NCBI RefSeq assembly: GCF_900406815.1
Contig: NZ_OVCN01000010.1
Span: 62,001 to 126,000 of the forward strand
DNA length: 64,000 nucleotides
From: Acinetobacter haemolyticus
GTDB taxonomy: Bacteria; Pseudomonadota; Gammaproteobacteria; Pseudomonadales; Moraxellaceae
Reading direction: 5' to 3'
This document shows positions 26,227 through 33,609 of the stretch, piece by piece; the first letter of the stretch is position 1, and each line of letters begins with the position of its first letter. The notes under the pieces were generated by a model. It searched no databases, was not told the origin of the DNA, and saw nothing but the letters and a program-made list of their open reading frames with translations. A program made the translations under genes and the position numbers.

Positions 26227-27321
26227 TTAAAATGAACTCTGATTCTCAACATCAATATATTCGATGTAGCCACGTCCTTGAACGGATCGATTCAAATATT
26301 CACCCTTAAAGGTGTAGGCACTGGCATAGCCAATGCCATGTCCATAACGAAATGGACTATCAATTTCTGCAAAGATTTCTAAGACTTTTTTATCAGTTGT
26401 GTCTTTTACCGACCAAAAGAATAAATGAGGTAAACGCATTTTCTTACCAGTGGGTGAGACATAATCATCGACTTGATGAGAGATAACCTTAAATTCAACA
26501 TTGGTATAGATTTCTGCTGGTCGATCAGTATGTCTAATATGTAGAGAATAAGCAGCAGGCTTTCCTAAAATATCTGCTTTGGTTAACAACAATTGTGTTG
26601 TCTCATTTAGATTAATAATTTGATAGGTAAAGAAATCAAGCGGTAGCTTATAGGCTTCAGGCAATAGTTTTTTAATAACACCATGTGCACCTGTCGCACG
26701 CGCATATTCATAGGTACATAAACCTTCTGCTACAGTCGTTTCACCTTGATATTCAAGTTGACCTTTGAATTTAGCTAAAAGACTAAAATGATCATAAATT
26801 GGGGTTTTGATAAACCATGAGACTTGATCAGTAACATCTAAATCAAACTCAAAATGTAGACCATGATAATCACCTTGAAGATGAATATGAGGTAAAGCCC
26901 CTGTAATCGAAATTTCTTCACCCAATTCAATCTGAGTGCCATTTTCTTGAATCTTGGTTTCATCTGAAATGACATAAGCTTTTAAAAGGTGTTTATCCAA
27001 AGCCGCTGTACTTGAAAAAAAAGTTGCCGTGTTTCTTGGCTCACCTAAAGTAATATCATCATGGTCAAACGCCAGTGCACCAGGCGTTCCCAACAATATC
27101 ATAATATTTAAATAACGATGGGGTTCAGGAAGGAGCGGAAAGAAAACTCCATAATGTGTCCACGTGTAGAACTTCTCGTTGGTTCTTGGAAGAATAATTT
27201 CTGGTGTAGAAAAAGGAATCGTTGAATATTTTACAGCTTGGTCCAAAGTACCTTGCGCGAGTAATAAGCTTTTACCCAAAATCTTACTGGTCAGGGAAGT
27301 GGGTGGCAGTTGTTTTCTCAT
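26227..27321 (-). CDS. Uncharacterised lipocalin-like protein (DUF6670-like)
   Basis: 364-aa beta-rich protein without signal peptide or TM segment. Blocks such as HYGVFFPLLPEPHRYLNIMILLG, GEEISITGALPHIHLQGDYHGLHFEFDL, GLCTYEYARA and RGYIEYIDV recall the CrtC/hydroxyneurosporene synthase-like lipocalin fold and the DUF6670 proteins common in Acinetobacter and mycobacteria. No function is established. The ATG at 27321 has TAGGAATAAAG just upstream; another ATG six codons earlier (27339) has no site. It is probably monocistronic. Confidence 0.65.
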   Translation of the reverse strand: MRKQLPPTSLTSKILGKSLLLAQGTLDQAVKYSTIPFSTPEIILPRTNEKFYTWTHYGVFFPLLPEPHRYLNIMILLGTPGALAFDHDDITLGEPRNTATFFSSTAALDKHLLKAYVISDETKIQENGTQIELGEEISITGALPHIHLQGDYHGLHFEFDLDVTDQVSWFIKTPIYDHFSLLAKFKGQLEYQGETTVAEGLCTYEYARATGAHGVIKKLLPEAYKLPLDFFTYQIINLNETTQLLLTKADILGKPAAYSLHIRHTDRPAEIYTNVEFKVISHQVDDYVSPTGKKMRLPHLFFWSVKDTTDKKVLEIFAEIDSPFRYGHGIGYASAYTFKGEYLNRSVQGRGYIEYIDVENQSSF

Positions 27322-27419
27322 CTTTATTCCTATACTCATTCTAGCTGAGACTTAGGTTAAGAAAAACAACTGCCAATGCTAAGCGGAAATAAGGACAGCG
27401 CTACAGCTTTTCAGGACAT

Positions 27420-28310
27420 TTATTGATTGGTTTTGTTGGACAATTTTTCTAGATTTTGCGAGCCGATCCAGTGTTTTGAGAACTGATAGGCTGCGCGTCC
27501 AGAACGTTGACCACGTGCTTGACACCACTTTAAACTTTCACCACGCACGGTATCGTTGTATTCCAAACCTGCTTTAATAATGTAATGCTCAACAATTTCT
27601 AAGTATAGTTGCTGATCCATTGGATAGAATGACAGCCACATACCGAAACGGTCAGAAAGCGAGATTTTTTCTTCAATTGCTTCTTGTGGATGTAACTCCG
27701 TATATTGAGGTACATCGACTTTACGCACAGGAGTATTTTCATGCATAAATTCAGGCAACAAATGACGGCGATTACTGGTGGCGTAAATAATAAAATTGCT
27801 TGAACCAGATTGTAGGGAGCCATCTAAAACGCTTTTCAAACTACGATAGTTTTCATCTTCTGCGTTAAATGCCAAATCATCACAATAGACGATAAATTTT
27901 TCAGGGCGATCTTCAATCAGTTTTTGGATCTTAGGAAGATCTGATAAATCATCGCGCTCAATCTCAATCAAGCGTAAACCTTGAGCTGAGTATTCTGTCA
28001 ACAAGGCACGAACGATTGAGGATTTACCCGTACCCCGAGAACCTGTTAGCAAAATGTCATTTGCAGGAAAACCATTTAGGAACTGTAGCGTATTTTGAAT
28101 GATCTTATCTTTTTGGCGTTCAATTCCTTTGAGATCTTCTAAATACATTTTTTTAGGTTGTTGTACGGCAACCAATTGTTGATTTTCCCATCGAAAGGCG
28201 ATTGCAGAAAAATCAGTGGGCTGTTTTGGTGCAGGGAGAACTTGTTGAAGCTGTGTTAAAACACTCGACAATGATTGAAGAATAGAATCAGGTAAATTAA
28301 GGATCGCCAT
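27420..28310 (-). CDS. DUF815-family AAA ATPase
   Basis: 296-aa cytoplasmic P-loop ATPase. Walker A GSRGTGKSSIVRALL, Walker B-like FIVYCDDLAF, sensor region NFIIYATSNRRHLLPEFM, then SDRFGMWLSFYPMDQ and the C-terminal RSGRAAYQFSKHWIG are typical of DUF815 proteins. Their role is unknown, although the fold suggests a remodelling ATPase. Divergent from the patatin-like gene. Confidence 0.88.
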   Translation of the reverse strand: MAILNLPDSILQSLSSVLTQLQQVLPAPKQPTDFSAIAFRWENQQLVAVQQPKKMYLEDLKGIERQKDKIIQNTLQFLNGFPANDILLTGSRGTGKSSIVRALLTEYSAQGLRLIEIERDDLSDLPKIQKLIEDRPEKFIVYCDDLAFNAEDENYRSLKSVLDGSLQSGSSNFIIYATSNRRHLLPEFMHENTPVRKVDVPQYTELHPQEAIEEKISLSDRFGMWLSFYPMDQQLYLEIVEHYIIKAGLEYNDTVRGESLKWCQARGQRSGRAAYQFSKHWIGSQNLEKLSNKTNQ

Positions 28311-28491
28311 AATAAATATAAACTAAACTTAGTAATCAATGATTAAGGATACTAACATTGCTTTCGTTGAAAAAAAGGAAATATCATCATAAATATTGCA
28401 ATACATCGATTTAACCCTTGATTGTTACGACAGCTTTTTGCATTGTATAGGTGCAAGATTCAAAAAATACGATTAAAAATTGGGATCATCA

Positions 28492-30000
28492 ATGTCACAT
28501 CTGCTTTTAGAAAGAAGAAATACATACCAAACATATCAAGTAGGTGTGTTGCAAGAGCGTTTAAGACATACAAGTAGTTATGAAGAATGGAAAGAGGTTG
28601 CTTTAAGTTTAGATCAGGAAATGGGCACTGAAGCATGGAAATATGATAACGAATCACCTTATTTCGATGCTGAAATTCTGTCTAAACGACATAATCTATT
28701 AAGAAAATATCGAATCCAGCATCGTACCTTAGATTTAATGTATGTGTTACGGGAAGGTTTATCTTATGATTTTGCCAATATCGGGCATCCGATGTTGTTT
28801 GCTGAAACCTATATTGGTACAAAAAAAATTATCGAAAATTATGTGGAAGAAGTGAGTGAGTGCTTCCGTTATTTGTCATCAAGTGAATGTATAACCTTTC
28901 AACTTAAAGAAAAAATCCAATTTTTTGAAGAATGCCAAAAAGCTTATGGACAACCTGCACTGATGCTCTCCGGTGGAGCAACTTTAGGTTTATTTCATAC
29001 AGGTGTTTGTAAAGCGTTATTAGAGCGAGATTTGCTCCCGAAAGTTATCTCTGGCTCGAGTGCAGGGGCAATCATGACTGGAATGCTCGGGGTATCTTCA
29101 GCAGATGAAATTCCAGAGTTGTTGACTGGAGAGCACTTTTTTCATAAAGCATTTCGTTTTAGAAAAATTATAGAGTTGATCAAGGGAAATGGTGGCATTG
29201 CTGATGTGATGTACTTAAAAAAATTCTTGGTTCAAAACTTAGGGGATGTGACTTTTGCTGAGGCTTATGAGCGTTCAGGACTACATATCAATATTGCTGT
29301 CGCCCCGTACAATACGGCACAAAATCCCCGTATTTTAAATGCTTTGACCGCTCCACATGTTTTAGTGTGGAGTGCTGTACTTGCATCATGTGCGGTTCCA
29401 GTCCTATTTCCACCAGTTCATTTAACCAGTAAGCGTTATGATGGACAGCATACGCCTTATATGTCAAATACCAAGTGGGTGGATGGCAGTATGCGAAGTG
29501 ATTTTCCTCAAGAAAAAATGGCAAGGCTCTATAATATTAATTACACCATCGCAAGTCAGGTCAATCCTCATATCGTACCGTTTATGCAGAGTGATACGAA
29601 ACGGTTCCGTCGAGATGTATTAAATTGGCCAGAGCGGATTATCCGCCGTCAGGGCAAGGCCATCGCATTAGAAGTGATGGATCTGACTCGTAACTATGTA
29701 GGAGATATTTTCCCTATTCGTCGCGCCTTAGATCACGGTTATGGCATATTGGGACAGCGTTATTATGGCGATGTTAATATTATTGCCAAATACGGTTTAA
29801 GACATTATAGCTATATGCTACAAAATCCACGTCCGAAATTATTTCAGATCTTGCAGCAGGAAGGTGAGCGTGCGACCTGGCCTAAAATTACCTCAATAGA
29901 AACTCATGCACGGATTGGTAAAACGATTGAACATTGTTTAACATCACTGCGAAAGCAGGAAGAAAAGCAGCAAAATGAGTTCTACTACGTGGATCTTTGA
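28492..30000 (+). CDS. Patatin-like phospholipase with DUF3336 domain
   Basis: 502-aa lipid acyl hydrolase. The N-terminal about 130 residues form a DUF3336 region (as in yeast TGL3/4-type lipases), followed by the patatin domain: oxyanion loop LSGGATLGLFHTGV, nucleophile elbow ISGSSAGAIMTGML (Ser190) and catalytic Asp331 in WVDGSMRSDFP. It likely hydrolyses phospho- or neutral lipids at the inner membrane. A TTG four codons upstream is an alternative start. Its 3' end overlaps a kinase-like gene by 26 bp, implying coupled expression. Confidence 0.9.
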   Translation: MSHLLLERRNTYQTYQVGVLQERLRHTSSYEEWKEVALSLDQEMGTEAWKYDNESPYFDAEILSKRHNLLRKYRIQHRTLDLMYVLREGLSYDFANIGHPMLFAETYIGTKKIIENYVEEVSECFRYLSSSECITFQLKEKIQFFEECQKAYGQPALMLSGGATLGLFHTGVCKALLERDLLPKVISGSSAGAIMTGMLGVSSADEIPELLTGEHFFHKAFRFRKIIELIKGNGGIADVMYLKKFLVQNLGDVTFAEAYERSGLHINIAVAPYNTAQNPRILNALTAPHVLVWSAVLASCAVPVLFPPVHLTSKRYDGQHTPYMSNTKWVDGSMRSDFPQEKMARLYNINYTIASQVNPHIVPFMQSDTKRFRRDVLNWPERIIRRQGKAIALEVMDLTRNYVGDIFPIRRALDHGYGILGQRYYGDVNIIAKYGLRHYSYMLQNPRPKLFQILQQEGERATWPKITSIETHARIGKTIEHCLTSLRKQEEKQQNEFYYVDL

Positions 30001-30799
30001 TTCAAATATCCAACTGGATGAATTAAAGCTCCGCACCAAAAGCCAAAGTTATGCTTATGGGCGACGACTATATACTTTTCAAATAGGCGCGGACGCTTAT
30101 TGGCTTAAATTCCATCTGGCAAATACGAATCAGATGTTATACGCCGCTTTTCAACATGAGCTGAGTTTTTATCAATCTTTCTCGAAGAATAAAGTTTCTT
30201 TTCTTATAGATCATCAGATCATTGCCTTTGAACAGCAAGGCCCAGCTCTTCGTGATTTAGGCGAGGGGAATGGGTTGGTCTTGTTGGATTCAGTCTCTTT
30301 TTTTACTGATTTGAGCACTTTCAAAACACTTGAAACGATTAAACAAATGATCCAGCAAGCTTTAAATTCACTTGGTGAATTACATCAAATAGGATGGATT
30401 CATGGGGATCTAAAGGTTGAACATTTTCGATTATATAAAAATACATGTCGATTGATTGATTTTGAGCAAAGTGTGCCATTGGATCATCAAATTCACAATT
30501 TGAGTGCAACACCGCATTATATGGCACCTGAGCTATTTCATGGAAAAAATAAATCGGTACAAAGTGATCTATATGCATTCGGGATTATTTTATATGAATG
30601 GTTGACCCAAACTAAACTACGGGAAAATACCTATCACGATTGGGCGGTGTTGCATTGCCAACGGATGAAAATCCACGTTCCTAAACAATTTGAACCATTT
30701 TTGCCCTTGTTAGAGGGTTTAACTCAAAAACATTCTGAGCAACGCTTGTGTTCTGTTTTAGATGCACAAGATGTATTAAATGAGATTAATTTGCTGTAA
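29975..30799 (+). CDS. Protein-kinase-like protein (Ser/Thr or Kdo kinase fold)
   Basis: 274-aa kinase-fold protein. Catalytic loop WIHGDLKVEHF (Asp145, Lys147), metal-binding IDFEQS (Asp in place of DFG), APEL (about residue 184) with SATPHYM before it, and the conserved SDLYAFGIILYEW helix all fit eukaryote-like Ser/Thr kinases. The N-lobe is short; AYWLKF may supply the ATP-binding Lys, but no glycine-rich loop is visible. The loop has His in place of the usual Asn (HGDLKxxH), so activity is uncertain. It overlaps the patatin gene by 26 bp, suggesting a common process. Confidence 0.78.
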   Translation: MSSTTWIFDSNIQLDELKLRTKSQSYAYGRRLYTFQIGADAYWLKFHLANTNQMLYAAFQHELSFYQSFSKNKVSFLIDHQIIAFEQQGPALRDLGEGNGLVLLDSVSFFTDLSTFKTLETIKQMIQQALNSLGELHQIGWIHGDLKVEHFRLYKNTCRLIDFEQSVPLDHQIHNLSATPHYMAPELFHGKNKSVQSDLYAFGIILYEWLTQTKLRENTYHDWAVLHCQRMKIHVPKQFEPFLPLLEGLTQKHSEQRLCSVLDAQDVLNEINLL

Positions 30800-30865
30800 A
30801 AATAAACATAAATAATTGATTTGAATATTATATGTTCATTTAAATGAGTTTTTTCTCAGAAAGAC

Positions 30866-30894
30866 TTGTCATAAAGTCGGTTTCTCACTAATAT
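30866..30894 (+). promoter_or_regulatory. Promoter of tRNA unit copy 1
   Basis: TTGTCA (30866-30871), 17-base spacer, TAATAT (30889-30894), ending 11 bases before the tRNA-Leu 5' end. Confidence 0.8.
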
Positions 30895-30905
30895 GCATAG
30901 CCATC

Positions 30906-30990
30906 GGGGGCGTGGCGAAATTGGTAGACGCACTGGATTTAGGTTCCAGCGCCGCAAGGTGTAAGAGTTCGAGTCTCTTCGCCCCCACCA
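30906..30990 (+). tRNA. tRNA-Leu (TAG), copy 1
   Basis: 85 nt including an encoded CCA. Acceptor stem GGGGGCG pairs with CGCCCCC; D-arm TGGCGAAATTGGTAGACGCA; anticodon arm CTGGA-TTTAGGT-TCCAG with anticodon TAG; long variable arm GCGCCGCAAGGTGT typical of Leu; T-arm GAGTTCGAGTCTC. Followed by a hairpin (stem AAAGCAAGA/TCTTGCTTT near 30998-31019) before tRNA-Trp. Confidence 0.97.
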
Positions 30991-31058
30991 AATTTAAAAA
31001 GCAAGAGTATCTTGCTTTTTTTATGGTTAAATCAGAAATGAATTGATCATACTGTTAT

Positions 31059-31132
31059 AGAGGATTGGTGTAATGGTAGCATGACGGTCTCCAAAACCGT
31101 TCGTCAAGGTTCGAGTCCTTGATCCTCTGCCA
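31059..31132 (+). tRNA. tRNA-Trp (CCA), copy 1
   Basis: 74 nt with encoded CCA. Acceptor AGAGGAT/ATCCTCT, discriminator G, anticodon arm ACGGT-CTCCAAA-ACCGT with anticodon CCA, T-arm AAGGTTCGAGTCCTT. The A1-U72 pair and G73 agree with bacterial Trp identity. Confidence 0.95.
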
Positions 31133-31138
31133 AATATA

Positions 31139-31171
31139 AAAGGAACTTTATTTAAAGTTCCTTTTTTTATT
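31139..31171 (+). terminator. Terminator after tRNA unit copy 1
   Basis: The stem AAAGGAACTTTA/TAAAGTTCCTTT is followed by TTTTATTTCC. Confidence 0.85.
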
Positions 31172-31241
31172 TCCGTATTTTTTCATTTGTATAGGAAAAA
31201 AACATTAGCCTCGAGATGCCTGGTTTTTTTATAAAAAGGAC

Positions 31242-31270
31242 TTGTCAGCAGAAAGGTTTATCACTAATAT
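31242..31270 (+). promoter_or_regulatory. Promoter of tRNA unit copy 2
   Basis: TTGTCA (31242-31247), 17-base spacer, TAATAT (31265-31270): the same architecture as copy 1, with a diverged spacer. Confidence 0.8.
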
Positions 31271-31281
31271 ACACATGCATC

Positions 31282-31366
31282 GGGGGCGTGGCGAAATTGG
31301 TAGACGCACTGGATTTAGGTTCCAGCGCCGCAAGGTGTAAGAGTTCGAGTCTCTTCGCCCCCACCA
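31282..31366 (+). tRNA. tRNA-Leu (TAG), copy 2
   Basis: Identical to the copy at 30906-30990 over the 85-nt gene; anticodon TAG; encoded CCA. The following spacer is shorter and holds the weaker hairpin AAAAAGTAA/TTACTTTTT. Confidence 0.97.
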
Positions 31367-31430
31367 AATTTTAAAAAGTAAGGATTTACTTTTTATGATT
31401 AAGTCAGAAATGAGTTAATCTAATCGTTAT

Positions 31431-31504
31431 AGAGGATTGGTGTAATGGTAGCATGACGGTCTCCAAAACCGTTCGTCAAGGTTCGAGTCCTTGATCCTCT
31501 GCCA
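31431..31504 (+). tRNA. tRNA-Trp (CCA), copy 2
   Basis: Identical to the copy at 31059-31132; anticodon CCA, encoded CCA end. Confidence 0.95.
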
Positions 31505-31510
31505 AATATA

Positions 31511-31542
31511 AAAAACCCTTGTGTATCAACAAGGGTTTTTTT
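31511..31542 (+). terminator. Terminator after tRNA unit copy 2
   Basis: The stem AAAACCCTTGT/ACAAGGGTTTT is followed by a T-run. Confidence 0.88.
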
Positions 31543-31763
31543 ATTGTCCATATTTTGTACAAAACCATCTGATCCATAAATCCAAGAGCTATGTATAAAA
31601 GTAAGAATAGGTCTTTTATTACTTTTAAATTATTTTTATTGAAAATAAAAATCTTATTTATCAAACGACTATTCTTTATTAGTCCTTAAAATCACCTGAA
31701 AGATAAAATTAAATCCTCAATTTCAGTTTCATTTAAGCTCAACAAATTAAGCTATGCATAGTC

Positions 31764-31820
31764 GAGATAAATGATCTCACGGAACATCCTTCGCCACATT
31801 CCTCAGATGTGGCTTTTTTT
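31764..31820 (+). terminator. Orphan hairpin and terminator, possible small RNA 3' end
   Basis: The 378-bp stretch 31505-31882 holds no convincing gene. Near its right end are the small hairpin GAGAT-AAATG-ATCTC (31764-31778) and a classic terminator GCCACAT/ATGTGGC (31793-31813) with an 8-T tract on the plus strand. No plus-strand coding gene precedes it since the tRNA terminator, so it may end a short RNA or be a remnant. I could not fix a promoter. Confidence 0.5.
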
Positions 31821-31882
31821 TGCCTCATTCCGTATGGGGTAATACAAAATATCAATTCTTTTAACTGAGAATGCACTCAAAT

Positions 31883-32695
31883 TTAATAAATAAATTTAGA
31901 AATTTTATCTGCCATCTGAATGACCAAATCTGCAATTTCATTTTTAAAGTAATGCTCATCATAGGTGCCGAGTGGGCAGCTAACAGATAAAACAGCACTC
32001 ATTTTTCCAGTCGATTGTTTGAAAATAGGGGCAGCACAAGCAGCCATATCATGGTTGTAATGTCCCCAACTGACCATTGATCGTTGAGTTTTAACAAATC
32101 CTAGACGTTGAAGTAACTCTTTCAGATTTTTAGGGGTGAGTTCAGAAAAAGTTTCCCACTGATTGAAGTTTTTGTAGCGATCACGAATTTCATTTTCACT
32201 TAAGTCAGCGAGCATCATTTGCCCAATCACAGTGGCATGAGCAGGCCAGCGTGTGCCTAAACCAATATTACTGGTGAATGTTCCATGAGATTGCACATTG
32301 TTGATAAATACAATGTGTGTACCTTCTAAAATGGATAAATGTACAGCAAGTTTGGTTTGATCACGCAACTCTTTCATTAAAGGGGTGGCAAGATCCAATA
32401 GAGATTGTTTCGACAAACTATTAAAACCAAGCTCCATCACTTTTGAGTCAAGTGCATAGGTTTTTTGCGATGCTTTTCTAAGAAATCCACACGACTCTAA
32501 AGTGTAGATCAGACGGAATGCGCTAGAACGATTTACGTCTAAGATTTCCGCAATTTCCGTGATGGTCATTTCTTGGGTCTGCTGATTAAAGACTTGCAAA
32601 ATTGCCAAGCCACGTACCAAGCCCGGCACTAAATAACGGTCGTCATTTTTTATGAGTTCAGATTCTTGAGAGTCTGTTTCAACACTTAAATTCAT
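31883..32695 (-). CDS. IclR-family transcriptional regulator
   Basis: 270-aa regulator divergent from the aromatic catabolic cluster. N-terminal winged HTH: VPGLVRGLAILQVFNQQTQEMTITEIAEILDVNRSSAFRLIYTLESCGFLRK; then the IclR effector domain with the markers VHLSILEGTHIVFINNVQS, RWPAHATVIGQMMLADLSE and the C-terminal VSCPLGTY. IclR proteins of this kind (PcaR, PobR, MhpR) respond to aromatic acids or pathway intermediates and often activate. The start at 32695 lies 89 bp from the nearest dyad core (32784-32799). It most likely controls the cluster and possibly itself. Confidence 0.92.
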   Translation of the reverse strand: MNLSVETDSQESELIKNDDRYLVPGLVRGLAILQVFNQQTQEMTITEIAEILDVNRSSAFRLIYTLESCGFLRKASQKTYALDSKVMELGFNSLSKQSLLDLATPLMKELRDQTKLAVHLSILEGTHIVFINNVQSHGTFTSNIGLGTRWPAHATVIGQMMLADLSENEIRDRYKNFNQWETFSELTPKNLKELLQRLGFVKTQRSMVSWGHYNHDMAACAAPIFKQSTGKMSAVLSVSCPLGTYDEHYFKNEIADLVIQMADKISKFIY

Positions 32696-32783
32696 CGAAT
32701 AAATATTCCTGTAAAAAAGGCTAACTACTAAATTTCATTTTCTTAATGATTCCATTGTAACTGTAAAATAGATATGGAATCTA

Positions 32784-32799
32784 GTTTTATATATAAAAC
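32784..32799. promoter_or_regulatory. Candidate IclR operator core, site A
   Basis: Perfect 16-bp palindrome GTTTTATATATAAAAC, identical to the core of site B. It lies on the regulator side of the divergent intergenic region. Confidence 0.65.
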
Positions 32800-32872
32800 A
32801 TAATTTTTTAAGTAAAACGTAAAATAATGTGTAATAAAAATCAAGTTACTGAAATTTAATGTTTTATATAGT

Positions 32873-32902
32873 TTGACAAAAAAATAAGCATAGGAGTATT
32901 CT
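32873..32902 (+). promoter_or_regulatory. Predicted promoter of the aromatic cluster
   Basis: TTGACA (32873-32878), 18-base spacer, TATTCT (32897-32902). The half-site TGTTTTATATA lies immediately upstream (32860-32870). Confidence 0.5.
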
Positions 32903-32928
32903 TAATTAAAGTTTGTTATATCAAATAA

Positions 32929-32946
32929 TGTTTTATATATAAAACA
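32929..32946. promoter_or_regulatory. Candidate IclR operator, site B
   Basis: Perfect 18-bp palindrome TGTTTTATATATAAAACA, 15 bases before the ATG of the Rieske ferredoxin gene and downstream of the predicted promoter. Confidence 0.7.
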
Positions 32947-32961
32947 AATGAGGATGCAAGG

Positions 32962-33267
32962 ATGAGTTGGATCTCAGTTTGTCAGCAAGATGACGTAACC
33001 GAAGACGAGCCAAAAGCCATAGAAGTTGACGGTAAGAAAATTGGCGTATTTTTCATCGATGAAAAATATTTTGCTATCGAGAATGTTTGCCCACATGCCT
33101 ACGCATTATTAACAGAAGGCTTTATTGAAGATCAGACCGTTGAATGTCCTTTGCATGAGGCGATTTTTGATATTCAAACAGGTGAGCTAAAGAGTGGACC
33201 AGGATGTCGTGATCTATGCACTTATCCTGTACGTGTTGAAGGGCAAGAAGTTCAAATTCAACTCTAG
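32962..33267 (+). CDS. Rieske [2Fe-2S] ferredoxin
   Basis: 101-aa soluble electron carrier, first gene of the catabolic operon. Rieske ligands are in NVCPHAYALLTEG (C-x-H) and VECPLHEAIFD (C-x2-H). It resembles the small ferredoxins of multicomponent ring-hydroxylating oxygenases. It would pass electrons from the FAD reductase encoded at 36407 to the oxygenase at 33610. Start ATG with AAGG upstream. Confidence 0.92.
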   Translation: MSWISVCQQDDVTEDEPKAIEVDGKKIGVFFIDEKYFAIENVCPHAYALLTEGFIEDQTVECPLHEAIFDIQTGELKSGPGCRDLCTYPVRVEGQEVQIQL

Positions 33268-33292
33268 GTCTTAATGAGAAGGAAGGAATCGC

Positions 33293-33592
33293 GTGAAAAC
33301 ATTTAATGAGAAGTTAGCTAACTGGATCCATGCAGTGCCAGCAACCGAAGCAGGAATTAACAATATCCAAGTTCCAGGACAGCCAGAATTATTAATTTGG
33401 CAAACTCGTTATAAAGAACCAACGGTTTATGAGCAAGACTTTGTACAACATTTAATCAAAGCATTTTCAGCGGGTGTAACTGAGCTGAATGATCTCGTAC
33501 AGACTTTAAATCAGCAAGGTTTCCGTTGTGAGTCTGGTGAGCTTTGGACTTCTGAAAGTTTTTCAGAAGAAATGCAACGTTTAGGTTATTGA
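33293..33592 (+). CDS. 99-aa protein with recombinase-like helix-turn-helix motif
   Basis: Small soluble protein starting with GTG (GAAGGAATCGC before it). The C-terminal part (ELNDLVQTLNQQGFRCESGELWTSESFSEEMQRLGY) has the pattern of the recombinase/HTH segment seen at the end of serine recombinases (L...L...G.....G..W....F...M..L.Y). The N-terminal part (VPGQPELLIWQTRYKEPTVYEQDFVQHLIKAF) is conserved-looking but unassigned. It lacks the recombinase catalytic domain. Its place between ferredoxin and oxygenase genes suggests a role tied to the oxygenase rather than recombination; that is inference. Confidence 0.7.
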   Translation: MKTFNEKLANWIHAVPATEAGINNIQVPGQPELLIWQTRYKEPTVYEQDFVQHLIKAFSAGVTELNDLVQTLNQQGFRCESGELWTSESFSEEMQRLGY

Positions 33593-33609
33593 TTCAAGGA
33601 AGAACGATT

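Noticed and set aside
31476-31664. Minus-strand 62-aa open frame through the second tRNA-Trp
   Set aside because: It overlaps a tRNA gene and its terminator, has no ribosome site and its composition is random; treated as chance.
33293-33592. A serine recombinase remnant from a mobile element
   Set aside because: Only the HTH-like part is present, the gene is cleanly embedded in the operon with a ribosome site, and no repeats or other element genes are near.
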